A DNA stretch of 64,000 nucleotides from assembly GCF_004361855.1 (NCBI RefSeq), contig NZ_SNWQ01000028.1:33083-97082 (forward strand), in the 5' to 3' direction. Position numbers and translations under genes: made by a program. The DNA comes from Kribbella caucasensis (GTDB taxonomy: Bacteria > Actinomycetota > Actinomycetes > Propionibacteriales > Kribbellaceae). The notes below the pieces were generated by a model. It saw only the letters and a program-made list of their open reading frames with translations, made no database searches and had not been told where the DNA came from. Shown here in pieces: positions 44,815-53,709 of the stretch. Position 1 is the stretch's first letter. Each line of letters starts with the position of its first letter.

Positions 44815-45008
44815 GGGGCGGTGCGATCGAGGTGCGCGGGGTGGCGTGATCGGGGGCAAGGGTGGCGCGATCGCGGGGCGGGGCGGTGCGATCGAGGTGG
44901 GCGGGGGGCGGTGCGATTGGGGACGATCGGGGGCGGGGCGGAGCGATCGAGGTGGGCGGGGTGGTGCGATCGAGGCGGGCGACGGTGGTGCGATTGGGGG
45001 CGGGGCGG
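44815..45008. repeat. G-rich ~24-bp degenerate tandem repeat with GTGCGATCGAGG core
   Basis: About eight units such as GGTGCGATCGAGGTGGGCGG and GGCGCGATCGCGGGGCGG. The GCGATC core recalls the 15251-15407 array. The array stops one base before the nucleoside hydrolase stop codon. Confidence 0.8.
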
Positions 45009-45009
45009 G

Positions 45010-45960
45010 TTATTGGACGGTGTTTAGCCAGAGGTTGGTGTAGCGGGGGCCGTCTACCGCGGTGGCTACCTGGACCACCGGGGGTGGGGGACCGTAGGGG
45101 TCTGAGGTTAGGTCGCCGGACCAGTCGCGGGTGTCGACGATGGTGCGGCCGCGGGACCAGCTGCCGGAGAGTTCGACGTGCAGGGGGTAGGGTTCGGTGG
45201 TCAGGCCGGACGGGTCGATCACGGCGCAGACCGCGCCGCCGTCACCGATGCTGGCCGCATCCGCCTTGTAGAGCTCGCTTCGCTTCTCGATCAGGCGGCG
45301 GGCCAGGTCGGCGGAGGGGGAGCCGCCGAGTGAGCGGGCCTGGTCGAGGGTGATGGGGACGTCGTAGAAGACGTCCAGGCCGTACATGGTGACTCCGACG
45401 CCGAGCCGGCCGGCGGTGCTGAGGACGATGGCGGCGGCTTCGGGGTCGGTCCAGATGTTGAACTCGGCCGAGGCTGTCGCGTTCCCGATCCCGGCGGCGC
45501 CACCCATGAAGACGATCTCGCGGAGTCCGGCTGCCGCTTCCGGGTAGGTCCGGAGCAGCAGGGCGATGTTCGTCATCGGAGCCAGCGGGATCAGGGTGAT
45601 GAGTTCGCCGGTGCGGGCCGCCTCGCGGAGGTTGTCGCGCAGTACTTCGACCGCGTGCGCGCCGACCGGCGTACGGGTTGATTTGGGCCAGTCGATGTCG
45701 CCCAGGCCGTCGACACCGTGGACGTGTGGGGCGGAGCGGACTGGTTGCAGGAGGGGCAGGGCGGCGCCGCGGGCCACGGGTACGTCCTCGCGGCCGGCTG
45801 CTTCGAGCACGGTCAGGGTGTTGACGACCACCTCGTCGAGACCGACGTTGCCGCCGACGCAGGTGACCGCCTTCAGATCCAGATCCGGGTGCTGAGCGGC
45901 GAGCAGCAGCGCGCAGGCGTCGTCGAGCCCCGTGTCGACATCAAGGATGACCGGCTTCAT
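45010..45960 (-). CDS. Inosine-uridine-preferring nucleoside hydrolase
   Basis: 316 residues from ATG 45960 (MKPVILDVDTGLDDA), which has an AAGGA site upstream. Family signature DVDTGLDDA supplies the calcium-binding aspartates; VPVARGAALPL, LAPMTNIALLL and EFNIWTDPEAA are also typical. Splits ribonucleosides into base and ribose for salvage. Its 3' end abuts the G-rich repeat at 44815-45008. In the 211-base gap upstream are several loose (T/A)CCACCG repeats (45983-46064). Confidence 0.9.
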   Translation of the reverse strand: MKPVILDVDTGLDDACALLLAAQHPDLDLKAVTCVGGNVGLDEVVVNTLTVLEAAGREDVPVARGAALPLLQPVRSAPHVHGVDGLGDIDWPKSTRTPVGAHAVEVLRDNLREAARTGELITLIPLAPMTNIALLLRTYPEAAAGLREIVFMGGAAGIGNATASAEFNIWTDPEAAAIVLSTAGRLGVGVTMYGLDVFYDVPITLDQARSLGGSPSADLARRLIEKRSELYKADAASIGDGGAVCAVIDPSGLTTEPYPLHVELSGSWSRGRTIVDTRDWSGDLTSDPYGPPPPVVQVATAVDGPRYTNLWLNTVQ

Positions 45961-46171
45961 ACCGCCATCCTTTCCCATCCCCGGCTCCACCGACCCCTTC
46001 CACCGCGATCCACCGACCTCACCTCACCGGATCCACCGATGCACCCACCGGCTTCACCGCCCTCCGGCCTCCGGATCCGGCGGGCCTCGTTTGCCGGGTC
46101 TACCGGGCGTTGGCGGTCAATTCATCACCAGCTTCGCCGGTGTTAGCGGGGGTTTCCTACGTTCGGTGACC

Positions 46172-48094
46172 ATGAAGCTGACAACACGCCGCCCTCGTGC
46201 TGTGCTGACTGCCCTCGTCGCAGGTGCCACTTTGACCGCACTGATCACCCCGAGCGCCGCTGAAGCCGACCCGTTCGCGCCCGCCGCGCCCCAGGCCGCC
46301 GACGCACTTACAGCCGACGCCTTCACGGCAGACGCCCTCGCCGCCGACGCGCCGACCCCGACCGTCGACGAGAAGTTCGACGGGTCGAGCCTGCCGACCG
46401 GCTGGACCGCGGTCGAGGGGACCTGGAAGGTCCAGGACGGCCGCCTCGTCGGCACCTCGACGAGCTCGGCCCAGCAGAGCCGGATCACCTTCGGCACACC
46501 GCTGACCGACTTCCGGATCGAGAGTCGCCTGCGCTTCGAGTCCGCGCTGGACGCCGCCCGCTGGGTCGCCTTCGGACTCGACCTGGCTCCCACCGGCGCG
46601 GTTCCGTGGTCGATCGCGACCTTGCGCAACGGGTCGACCGCGACCAACGGACTCGAGTTCGCCCAGCGCACCGCGGCAAACACCTGGAACGTCACCGACA
46701 CCGCCGCCGCCCCGCTCCAGGTCGGCATCGGCAAGGAGGTCGCGGTCGCCGTCGAGGTCCGTGGTACTCGCGCCACTTGGTACGTCGACGGCCGCGAAGC
46801 CCTTCGTACGACGATGGTGAACCGCAGTACGACGGGTGTGCAGGCGTTGATCGTCAACGGCGCGACCGTCTCCTTCGACGACCTCCGGGTGACTCCGCTG
46901 GCCAAGGAGTCGTTCATCCGCAAGACCGGCGACCCCCTGAGGGTATGGGCGCACCGCGGTGGATCGAGTGCCGCGCCGGAGAACACCGCGGCCTCCGACG
47001 AGGTCGCCCGTCGCGCCCGTGCGGAGTGGATCGAGAACGACGTCCAGCCGACCAAGGACGGCGTACCGGTGATCCTGCACGACACCTCCGTCGACCGGAC
47101 CACGGACGGTACCGGCGCGATCCGCAACCTCACGCTCGCCGAGGTCGCGACGATGGACGCGGGCTCCTGGTTCGCCCCGGCCTTCACGGGACAGCGGGTG
47201 CCGACCCTCGGGCAGCAGTTGGACGGCCTCAAGGCCCGCGGCGGCAACCTGCTGCTGGAGGTGAAGGGCGTGCACACCAGGGACTCGGTCGCGCGCATCG
47301 TCACCGACATCCGCAGCCGGAACATGAGCAGCCGGGTCTTCGTGCAGAGCTTCGAGCCGCAGCACCTGCGCTGGATGCGTGAACTCGCCCCCGAACTCCC
47401 GCTCGGCCTGCTCCGCAGCACTCTCGACCCCGACCCGGTCGCGATCGCCAAGGACCTCGAGCTGTCCGCGTACAACCCGTCCGACGCGGCGTTCCAGACC
47501 CGCCCGGGCATCGCGGCCGAGCTGCACGCCGCCGGAGTCGCCATCAACGTCTGGACGGTCGACGACGCGACCCGCTGGAACGCGCTGGAGAAGGCCGGTG
47601 TCGACGGCATCATCACCAACCGCCCCGCCGAGCTGTACGGCTGGAACGCCGCCTTCCTGCAGCGGACCAAGCCCAGCGCCACCGTGCTCAGCCCAGCCGC
47701 CGGTCAGCGGATCGACCGGGCCCAGCTGCTCCGAATCGCGGTTGGCAACAACTCGGCCGAGCCGGTGACGATCACCCTCGACGGCCGGCCGATCGCCAAC
47801 GGCGCCGCGGTCGATACGACGGAACTCACGGCCGGCGAACACGTGATCAAGGCCGTCATCGGTGAGACCGCCACCGAGTCGAAGTTCGAGATCGTCGCCA
47901 CCCCGACCGGACTGGCGAACCTGATCCTCACCTCCGGCGCATCACCCGCCACGGTCTCCACGCTGACCACACTGCTCGGCCAACGCCAGTACGCCGTACT
48001 CGCGGCGTACGCGAACACGCCGGGCGCGACCGGCCTGACCCCGGTACGCCGCCAGCAGATCGTCACCGAAGCGCGAGCCCTAGCCACCCTCTGA
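46172..48094 (+). CDS. Secreted glycerophosphodiester phosphodiesterase with N-terminal LamG-like domain
   Basis: 640 residues from ATG 46172. Signal peptide, then an Ala-rich linker with ADA repeats, a jelly-roll domain of about 185 residues (DEKFDGSSLPTGWTAVEGTWKVQDGRLVG), then a GDPD barrel with H261-R262-GG and ENDVQPTKDGVPVILHD. The C-terminal 160 residues include an Ig-like segment and a helical FIVAR-like tail. Releases glycerol phosphates from phospholipid or teichoic-acid material outside the cell. GTG 46166 is an alternative start. Confidence 0.88.
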   Translation: MKLTTRRPRAVLTALVAGATLTALITPSAAEADPFAPAAPQAADALTADAFTADALAADAPTPTVDEKFDGSSLPTGWTAVEGTWKVQDGRLVGTSTSSAQQSRITFGTPLTDFRIESRLRFESALDAARWVAFGLDLAPTGAVPWSIATLRNGSTATNGLEFAQRTAANTWNVTDTAAAPLQVGIGKEVAVAVEVRGTRATWYVDGREALRTTMVNRSTTGVQALIVNGATVSFDDLRVTPLAKESFIRKTGDPLRVWAHRGGSSAAPENTAASDEVARRARAEWIENDVQPTKDGVPVILHDTSVDRTTDGTGAIRNLTLAEVATMDAGSWFAPAFTGQRVPTLGQQLDGLKARGGNLLLEVKGVHTRDSVARIVTDIRSRNMSSRVFVQSFEPQHLRWMRELAPELPLGLLRSTLDPDPVAIAKDLELSAYNPSDAAFQTRPGIAAELHAAGVAINVWTVDDATRWNALEKAGVDGIITNRPAELYGWNAAFLQRTKPSATVLSPAAGQRIDRAQLLRIAVGNNSAEPVTITLDGRPIANGAAVDTTELTAGEHVIKAVIGETATESKFEIVATPTGLANLILTSGASPATVSTLTTLLGQRQYAVLAAYANTPGATGLTPVRRQQIVTEARALATL

Positions 48095-48110
48095 TCCCGT
48101 CCACACCAAC

Positions 48111-48150
48111 CCGGCCGGGCCCCACAACCAGGGGTCCGGCCGGTTCTGTT
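48111..48150 (+). terminator. Terminator after the GDPD gene
   Basis: 13-bp stem CCGGCCGGGCCCC / GGGGTCCGGCCGG with one G-U pair, 7-base loop, then TTCTGTTT. Confidence 0.85.
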
Positions 48151-48310
48151 TGGGCGCTACCTGAGTAGTCAGCGGGACGTATTTTGCGCCTCGACAGGGC
48201 CAACGTGTGGACGCCACGCGGGAGTACACCGGGCCGCGCAAGTGTTGGAAACAGTGAGACGCGCGCGAGATCCGGGCGTTCTTGCAAAGTGTCGGAGCCG
48301 GGACGTAGCA

Positions 48311-48357
48311 TCCCTAGATGTAGTGGTTACACGGGTGTAATTTTCCACAGGTAGTGG
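48311..48357 (+). promoter_or_regulatory. nrdR: Paired NrdR box upstream of nrdRJ
   Basis: Box 1, 48311-48326, has the core CTAGATGTAG (reverse complement CTACATCTAG fits the NrdR consensus CwAtATaTwG). Box 2, 48342-48357, shares GTAGTGG and is weaker on its left half. The two are exactly 31 bases apart, the three-turn spacing known for NrdR sites. TGTAAT between them (48336-48341) could be the -10. No cobalamin-riboswitch B12 box was seen in the 351-base gap. Confidence 0.75.
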
Positions 48358-48445
48358 TCAGTTACTCACAGGTCATACACAAGTTGTCCCCAGGTTGATC
48401 CACAATCGCCGCCCCCGCGGCGATCTACGGGAGGAGTGATCCGTC

Positions 48446-48940
48446 GTGCACTGTCCGTATTGCAGGCACATCGACTCCCGGGTCGTGGACAGCCGGGTGG
48501 CCGAGGACGGCGGAGCGATCCGCCGCCGGCGGCAGTGCCCGGTCTGCGAGAAGCGGTTCACCACCGTCGAGCAGATGCAGCTCACGGTCGTGAAGCGCTC
48601 CGGCGCGACCGAGCCGTTCAGCCGGGAGAAGGTCATCAACGGCGTCGGCAAGGCCTGCAAGGGCCGGCCGGTCGACATGGACGCGCTGGCCCGGCTGGGC
48701 CAGAAGGTGGAGGACGCGCTCAAGGCGAGCGGTTCGCCGGAGGTGCCCGCGCACGAGGTCGGCCTGGCCATCCTCGGGCCGCTGCGGGAGCTGGACGAGG
48801 TGGCGTACCTGCGGTTCGCCAGCGTCTACCGGCAGTTCGAGTCCGCCGACGACTTCGAGACCGAGATCGCGCTGCTCCGGGCCGAGAAAGAGCCCCAGGG
48901 CACCGAACCGGACCCGTTGCGGCCAGCGCAGCAGACGTAA
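48446..48940 (+). CDS. nrdR: Ribonucleotide reductase repressor NrdR
   Basis: 164 residues from GTG 48446 behind GGAGGAG. Zinc ribbon C3, C6, C31 and C34, then an ATP-cone domain (about 49-139) that senses ATP/dATP. Represses ribonucleotide reductase genes when dATP is high. It heads an operon with nrdJ and has its own NrdR boxes, so it is probably autoregulated. Confidence 0.96.
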   Translation: MHCPYCRHIDSRVVDSRVAEDGGAIRRRRQCPVCEKRFTTVEQMQLTVVKRSGATEPFSREKVINGVGKACKGRPVDMDALARLGQKVEDALKASGSPEVPAHEVGLAILGPLRELDEVAYLRFASVYRQFESADDFETEIALLRAEKEPQGTEPDPLRPAQQT

Positions 48941-49042
48941 ATCGGGGAAGCAGCAACACCAGGCAGTAGCGCAGCACCAGCACGATCACAACGGGGCGGC
49001 CCCGACAGGCCGCGCAGTGCAGACACAGGGCGAGGAGCAACC

Positions 49043-51934
49043 ATGACAGAGACGGTGACCGGCCACTCGGGGCCGACCAAGCGGTCGGCGGCCGGGTTCC
49101 GGGGGCGCAAGAGCGCGCCCACGGGACTCACCATCGAGCGCATCTTCACGACCGAGGGTGTTCACCCGTACGACGACGTGACGTGGGAGCGTCGCGACGT
49201 CGTACAGCAGAACTGGAAGACGGGTGAGACCGTCTTCGAGCAGCGCGGGGTCGAGTTCCCCGACTACTGGAGCGTGAACGCCTCCACCATCGTCACCACC
49301 AAGTACTTCCGCGGCGCCGTCGGCCACGACAACCGCGAGTGGAGCCTGAAGCAGCTGCTCGACCGGGTGGTGAAGACCTACCGCAAGGCCGGCGAGGACT
49401 ACGGCTACTTCGCCACGCCCGCCGACGCGGAGGTGTTCGAGCACGAGCTCACCTGGATGCTGCTGCACCAGTACTTCAGCTTCAACTCGCCGGTCTGGTT
49501 CAACGTCGGTACCTCGTCCCCGCAGCAGGTGTCGGCCTGCTTCATCCTCGCTGTCGACGACTCGATGGACTCGATCCTGAACTGGTACAAGGAGGAGGGC
49601 CTGATCTTCAAGGGCGGCTCCGGTGCCGGTCTGAACCTGTCCCGGATCCGGTCGTCCAAGGAGCTGCTGCAGTCCTCCGGCGGTACGGCGTCCGGCCCGG
49701 TCAGCTTCATGCGCGGCGCGGACGCGTCGGCAGGCACGATCAAGTCCGGCGGGGCCACCCGGCGTGCGGCCAAGATGGTCGTCCTCGACGTGGACCACCC
49801 GGACATCGAGGAGTTCGTCGAGACCAAGATGCGCGAGGAGGAGAAGATCCGGGTCCTCCGCGACGCGGGCTTCGACATGGACCTCGGCGGCCGCGACATC
49901 ACCTCGGTGCAGTATCAGAACGCGAACAACTCGGTCCGGGTCACCGACGAGTTCATGCGCGCGGTCGAGGAGAAGGGCAGCTTCGGGCTGCGCGCCCGGC
50001 TGGACAACTCGGTGATCGAGACCGTCGACGCGCGCGGGCTGTTCGACAAGATCAGCCAGGCCGCGTGGGCCTGCGCCGACCCGGGCCTGCAGTACGACGA
50101 CACCATCAACGACTGGCACACCACCCCGGAGACGGGCCGGATCACCGCGTCCAACCCGTGCTCGGAGTACATGCACCTGGACAACTCCTCCTGCAACCTG
50201 GCGTCGCTGAACCTGATGAAGTTCCTCCGCGACGACGACCTGTTCGACTCGGAGAAGTTCGTCAAGGCGGTCGAGCTGATCATCACCGCGATGGACATCT
50301 CGATCTGCTTCGCCGACTTCCCGACCGAGGCGATCGGCGACACCACCCGCGCGTACCGGCAGCTGGGCATCGGGTACGCGAACCTCGGCGCGCTGCTGAT
50401 GGCGACCGGGCACGCGTACGACTCCGACGGTGGTCGCGCACTGGCGGGCGCTATCACGTCGCTGATGACCGGTACGTCGTACAAGCGGTCGGCCGAGCTG
50501 GCCGGCGTCGTCGGCCCGTACGACGGGTTCGAGCGGAACAAGGACGCGCACACCCGGGTGATGCGCAAGCACGCCGCGGCCAACGACGCGATCCGGACGA
50601 TTCACGAGATCGACAAGGACGTCCAGAAGCACGCCACCGCGGCGTGGGACGGCGTCCTCAAGATCGGTGCGAAGAACGGCTGGCGGAACGCGCAGGCGTC
50701 GGTGCTCGCGCCGACCGGCACCATCGGCTTCATGATGGACTGCGACACCACCGGGATCGAGCCGGACTTCTCGCTGGTGAAGTTCAAGAAGCTGGTCGGC
50801 GGCGGCTCGATGCAGATCGTCAACCAGACGGTGCCGCGGGCGCTGCGGCTGTACGGCTACACCGAGGAGACGATCGAGGCGATCGTCGAGTACATCTCCG
50901 AGCACGGCCACGTGGTGGACGCGCCGGGCCTGAAGCCGGAGCACTACGAGATCTTCGACACCGCGATGGGCGAGCGGGCGATCAAGCCGATGGGCCACGT
51001 CCGGATGATGGCGGCCGCGCAGCCGTTCCTTTCGGGCGCAATCTCGAAGACCGTCAACCTTCCTGAGACAGCAACAGTCGAAGAGATCGCCGACGTCTAC
51101 TTCCAGGGCTGGAAGCTCGGCCTGAAGGCGCTGGCCGTCTACCGCGACAACTGCAAGGTCGGCCAGCCGCTGGCGGACGCGAAGGCGAAGAAGGCCGCCG
51201 ACACCGTCGCCGCCGAGGCCGCCGTCGCGGAGAAGATCGTCGAGAAGGTCATCGAGTACCGGCCGACCCGCAAGCGTCTGCCGAAGTCCCGCCCGTCGCG
51301 GACCACGTCCTTCAGTGTCGGCGGCGCCGAGGGCTACATGACCGCCGGCTCGTACCCGGACGACGGTCTGGGCGAGGTCTTCCTGAAGATGGGCAAGCAG
51401 GGCTCGACCCTGGCCGGGGTGATGGACGCGTTCTCGATCGCCATCTCGATCGCGCTGCAGCACGGTGTCCCGCTGGAGACCTACGTGCAGAAGTTCACCA
51501 ACCTGAAGTTCGAGCCTGCCGGTCTGACCGACGACCCGGACGTCCGGATGGCGCAGTCGATCATGGACTACATCTTCCGCCGGCTGGCGCTGGACTACCT
51601 GCCGTTCGACGAGCGGGCCGCGCTCGGCATCTACTCCGCGGAGGAGCGGTCCCGCCAGCTCGACACAGGTTCCTACGAACCGGCCCCGGTCGAGATCTCC
51701 GAGGCCGAATCGCTGAAGTCGATCGAGCCGGCCGCCGAGAAGGCCCACTCGGTCGAGGAGGCCGCGGCCAAGCCGATCGACACCTCCGAGGTCCGCACCA
51801 CCGCCGAGATGTTCGAGCTCATCACCGGCACCTCGGTCGACGCGCCGCTCTGCTTCACCTGCGGCACCAAGATGCGTCCGAGCGGCTCCTGCTACGTCTG
51901 CGAAGGCTGCGGCTCCACCTCTGGTTGCAGCTGA
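49043..51934 (+). CDS. nrdJ: Adenosylcobalamin-dependent ribonucleotide reductase NrdJ
   Basis: 963 residues. Class II enzyme, oxygen-independent, makes deoxynucleotides using B12. The active-site motif NPCSEY, the LAPTGTIGFMMDCDTTGIEPD loop and the C-terminal zinc/thiol-transfer cluster (CFTCGTKM...CYVCEGCG) are present. An insert rich in Ala/Lys/Glu lies before the C-terminal part. Co-transcribed with nrdR, 102 bases upstream. Confidence 0.95.
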   Translation: MTETVTGHSGPTKRSAAGFRGRKSAPTGLTIERIFTTEGVHPYDDVTWERRDVVQQNWKTGETVFEQRGVEFPDYWSVNASTIVTTKYFRGAVGHDNREWSLKQLLDRVVKTYRKAGEDYGYFATPADAEVFEHELTWMLLHQYFSFNSPVWFNVGTSSPQQVSACFILAVDDSMDSILNWYKEEGLIFKGGSGAGLNLSRIRSSKELLQSSGGTASGPVSFMRGADASAGTIKSGGATRRAAKMVVLDVDHPDIEEFVETKMREEEKIRVLRDAGFDMDLGGRDITSVQYQNANNSVRVTDEFMRAVEEKGSFGLRARLDNSVIETVDARGLFDKISQAAWACADPGLQYDDTINDWHTTPETGRITASNPCSEYMHLDNSSCNLASLNLMKFLRDDDLFDSEKFVKAVELIITAMDISICFADFPTEAIGDTTRAYRQLGIGYANLGALLMATGHAYDSDGGRALAGAITSLMTGTSYKRSAELAGVVGPYDGFERNKDAHTRVMRKHAAANDAIRTIHEIDKDVQKHATAAWDGVLKIGAKNGWRNAQASVLAPTGTIGFMMDCDTTGIEPDFSLVKFKKLVGGGSMQIVNQTVPRALRLYGYTEETIEAIVEYISEHGHVVDAPGLKPEHYEIFDTAMGERAIKPMGHVRMMAAAQPFLSGAISKTVNLPETATVEEIADVYFQGWKLGLKALAVYRDNCKVGQPLADAKAKKAADTVAAEAAVAEKIVEKVIEYRPTRKRLPKSRPSRTTSFSVGGAEGYMTAGSYPDDGLGEVFLKMGKQGSTLAGVMDAFSIAISIALQHGVPLETYVQKFTNLKFEPAGLTDDPDVRMAQSIMDYIFRRLALDYLPFDERAALGIYSAEERSRQLDTGSYEPAPVEISEAESLKSIEPAAEKAHSVEEAAAKPIDTSEVRTTAEMFELITGTSVDAPLCFTCGTKMRPSGSCYVCEGCGSTSGCS

Positions 51935-51953
51935 CCTGTAGCTGACAGCACCA

Positions 51954-51988
51954 CGGCCCCCGGGACTTCCCACTTCCCCCGGGGGCCG
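51954..51988 (+). terminator. Terminator after nrdJ
   Basis: 11-bp stem CGGCCCCCGGG / CCCGGGGGCCG with a 13-base loop, 20 bases after the stop. Confidence 0.82.
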
Positions 51989-52021
51989 CAGTGCGTTCAA
52001 ATCGCGAGTACCGTCGGGGTT

Positions 52022-53698
52022 GTGGAGGTGGGGGAGCTCCTTGCGGCGGGTGGGGTTGCGCTGGCGGCGGGGGAGTGGGTGAAGGCGCGGGAGGCGTTCG
52101 GCGAGTCGGTTGGGGTTGAGGAGACCGCCGAAGGTCTTGCCGGGTTGGGTACTGCGGTCTGGTGGCTGGGGGAGGTTCGAGAGGCCTTCTCCTGTTGGGA
52201 GCGTGCGTACACGGGCTTCAGCCGGTCGGATCCGGCGCAGGCGGTGTTCATGGCGGTCGGGCTCAGCGTGCTGTACGACGCGAACTTCGGGGATCGGGCG
52301 GCGGCCAAGGGGTGGGCGGCGCGGGCGGTTCGGTTGGCCGAGACGGTGGGCGATCCGGTCGTGACGGCCTGGGCGTCGTTGGCTCGGGGAGGGTCCGCGG
52401 ATGACCCCGAACAAGTCGCGGCGTGGTCCGAGGAGGCACGCGCGGTCGGCGTACGGGCTGAGGATCGCGATCTCGAGTTGTGTGCGCTGAGTCTGTCGGG
52501 GTCGGCCCTGATCGATCTCGGCCGGATCACCGAGGGTGCGGCGTTGCTCGACGAAGCGCTCGCGGGGGCGCTTGGGGGAGAGGGCAACCTCGACACGGTG
52601 GTGTACACCAGTTGTCTGCTGATGAGGTCGTGTGTCCGCGGTGCCGACTTCTTGCGCGTGGTGCAGTGGACGCGATCGCTGGATGGCTTCATCGATCGCT
52701 ACGGTTGCCCGTATCTCCATGCGACCTGCCGGGCGTCGTACGGCGCGGTGCTGGTGTCGACTGGTGATTGGGCGCGGGCGGAAGGTGAGTTGGCCGCTGC
52801 GGCCGAGTTGGCTCGAGAGTCGTTGCCTGCGATCCAGGCCGAGGCGGCCGCGTGCCTCGCCGAGTTGCGGCTCGCGCAGGGACAGGTTAGTGAGGCGCAG
52901 CGGTTGTTGGTCGGCTTTGAGGATCACGCCATCGTGCGGCCGGTGCTGGCGGCCGCGTACCTCGCTGCAGGTGAGCCGGCGATGGCGGTCTCGTTGGCGC
53001 GGAGGCACTTGGCTGCGGTCGAGACGCGGCGGCCGGAGGAGGCACGGCTGCGTGAAGTCCTCGGTCAAGCCCTCCTGGCGAGCGGTGACGCCGAGGCGGC
53101 GGCTGAGGAGGCTCGACGGCTTGCTGAGCTCAGTGCGGACAGCGCTTTGATTGCGGCACGGGCCGAGCGGCTTGCTGGTCAGGCTCTGTTTGCTCAGGGC
53201 AAACATGCAGAGGCCGTACTGCGACTGTCGGCCGCGCAGGAGTTGTTCGGTCGGTTGGAATTGCCGCTGGAGGTGGCGCGGACCCGGATGGCTCTCGCGA
53301 CCGCGCTTGCCGTCGAGGAACCCGGGCCGGCGGTGAGCGAGGCACGGATCGCGTTGACGGTTTTTGAGGACTTGGGCGCGTCCAGCGATGCCGACAAGGC
53401 CGCTGCCTGGTTACGCGCGGCCGGTGCTGCCGCGGCACGGGTCGGACCACGGGGCGTCGGTCTGCTCACCAAACGCGAGCGCGACGTCCTCGGCGTACTG
53501 GCTGAGGGTTTGTCCAACCCGGAGATCGCGGCCCGCCTCTACATCAGTCGCCGGACTGTGGAGCATCACGTCGCGAGCCTGTTGTCGAAGTTGGGCCTTC
53601 GAAACCGGACCGAGGCCGCCGCCTACGCAGCTCAGCATTTGGGTGAGTTCACCGATGCTCGACGCGGCCCGCGCGCGGATGCTCGGAGCACCGACTGA
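52022..53698 (+). CDS. LuxR-type regulator with TPR-like helical array
   Basis: 558 residues from GTG 52022. Residues 1-480 are Ala/Glu-rich helical pairs resembling TPR repeats (as in MalT/LAL regulators but without the ATPase). The last 70 residues are a LuxR/GerE helix-turn-helix (LTKRERDVLGVLAEGLSNPEIAARLYISRRTVEHHV, printed here in two overlapping halves in the protein). It is followed 11 bases later by a methyltransferase gene with its own GGAGG site, so the pair is an operon and the methyltransferase or its product may be linked to the signal sensed. Confidence 0.85.
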   Translation: MEVGELLAAGGVALAAGEWVKAREAFGESVGVEETAEGLAGLGTAVWWLGEVREAFSCWERAYTGFSRSDPAQAVFMAVGLSVLYDANFGDRAAAKGWAARAVRLAETVGDPVVTAWASLARGGSADDPEQVAAWSEEARAVGVRAEDRDLELCALSLSGSALIDLGRITEGAALLDEALAGALGGEGNLDTVVYTSCLLMRSCVRGADFLRVVQWTRSLDGFIDRYGCPYLHATCRASYGAVLVSTGDWARAEGELAAAAELARESLPAIQAEAAACLAELRLAQGQVSEAQRLLVGFEDHAIVRPVLAAAYLAAGEPAMAVSLARRHLAAVETRRPEEARLREVLGQALLASGDAEAAAEEARRLAELSADSALIAARAERLAGQALFAQGKHAEAVLRLSAAQELFGRLELPLEVARTRMALATALAVEEPGPAVSEARIALTVFEDLGASSDADKAAAWLRAAGAAAARVGPRGVGLLTKRERDVLGVLAEGLSNPEIAARLYISRRTVEHHVASLLSKLGLRNRTEAAAYAAQHLGEFTDARRGPRADARSTD

Positions 53699-53709
53699 AG
53701 GAGGTCGCA

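Larger units (their letters stand above)
43608..45009. other. Gene-free, repeat-rich stretch of 1.4 kb
   Basis: No frame here looks like a protein: the longer open frames are all products of simple repeats (His/Asp/Gly or Val/Pro or Arg/Pro strings). The stretch is built of at least five distinct repeat blocks, listed separately, plus the single inverted repeat at 44687-44742. The pieces between the blocks (about 43930-44160 and 44330-44680) show nothing I can name. Confidence 0.75.

Noticed and set aside
44006..44859. Open frames on both strands encoding His/Asp/Gly, Thr/Gly, Val/Pro or Arg/Pro repeat proteins
   Set aside because: Composition comes entirely from the 12/48-bp repeat; no ribosome-binding site, no domain, and all frames of the repeat stay open by chance.
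48095..48445. Cobalamin riboswitch before nrdRJ
   Set aside because: No B12-box or multi-helix core could be found; the gap is explained by a terminator and the NrdR boxes.
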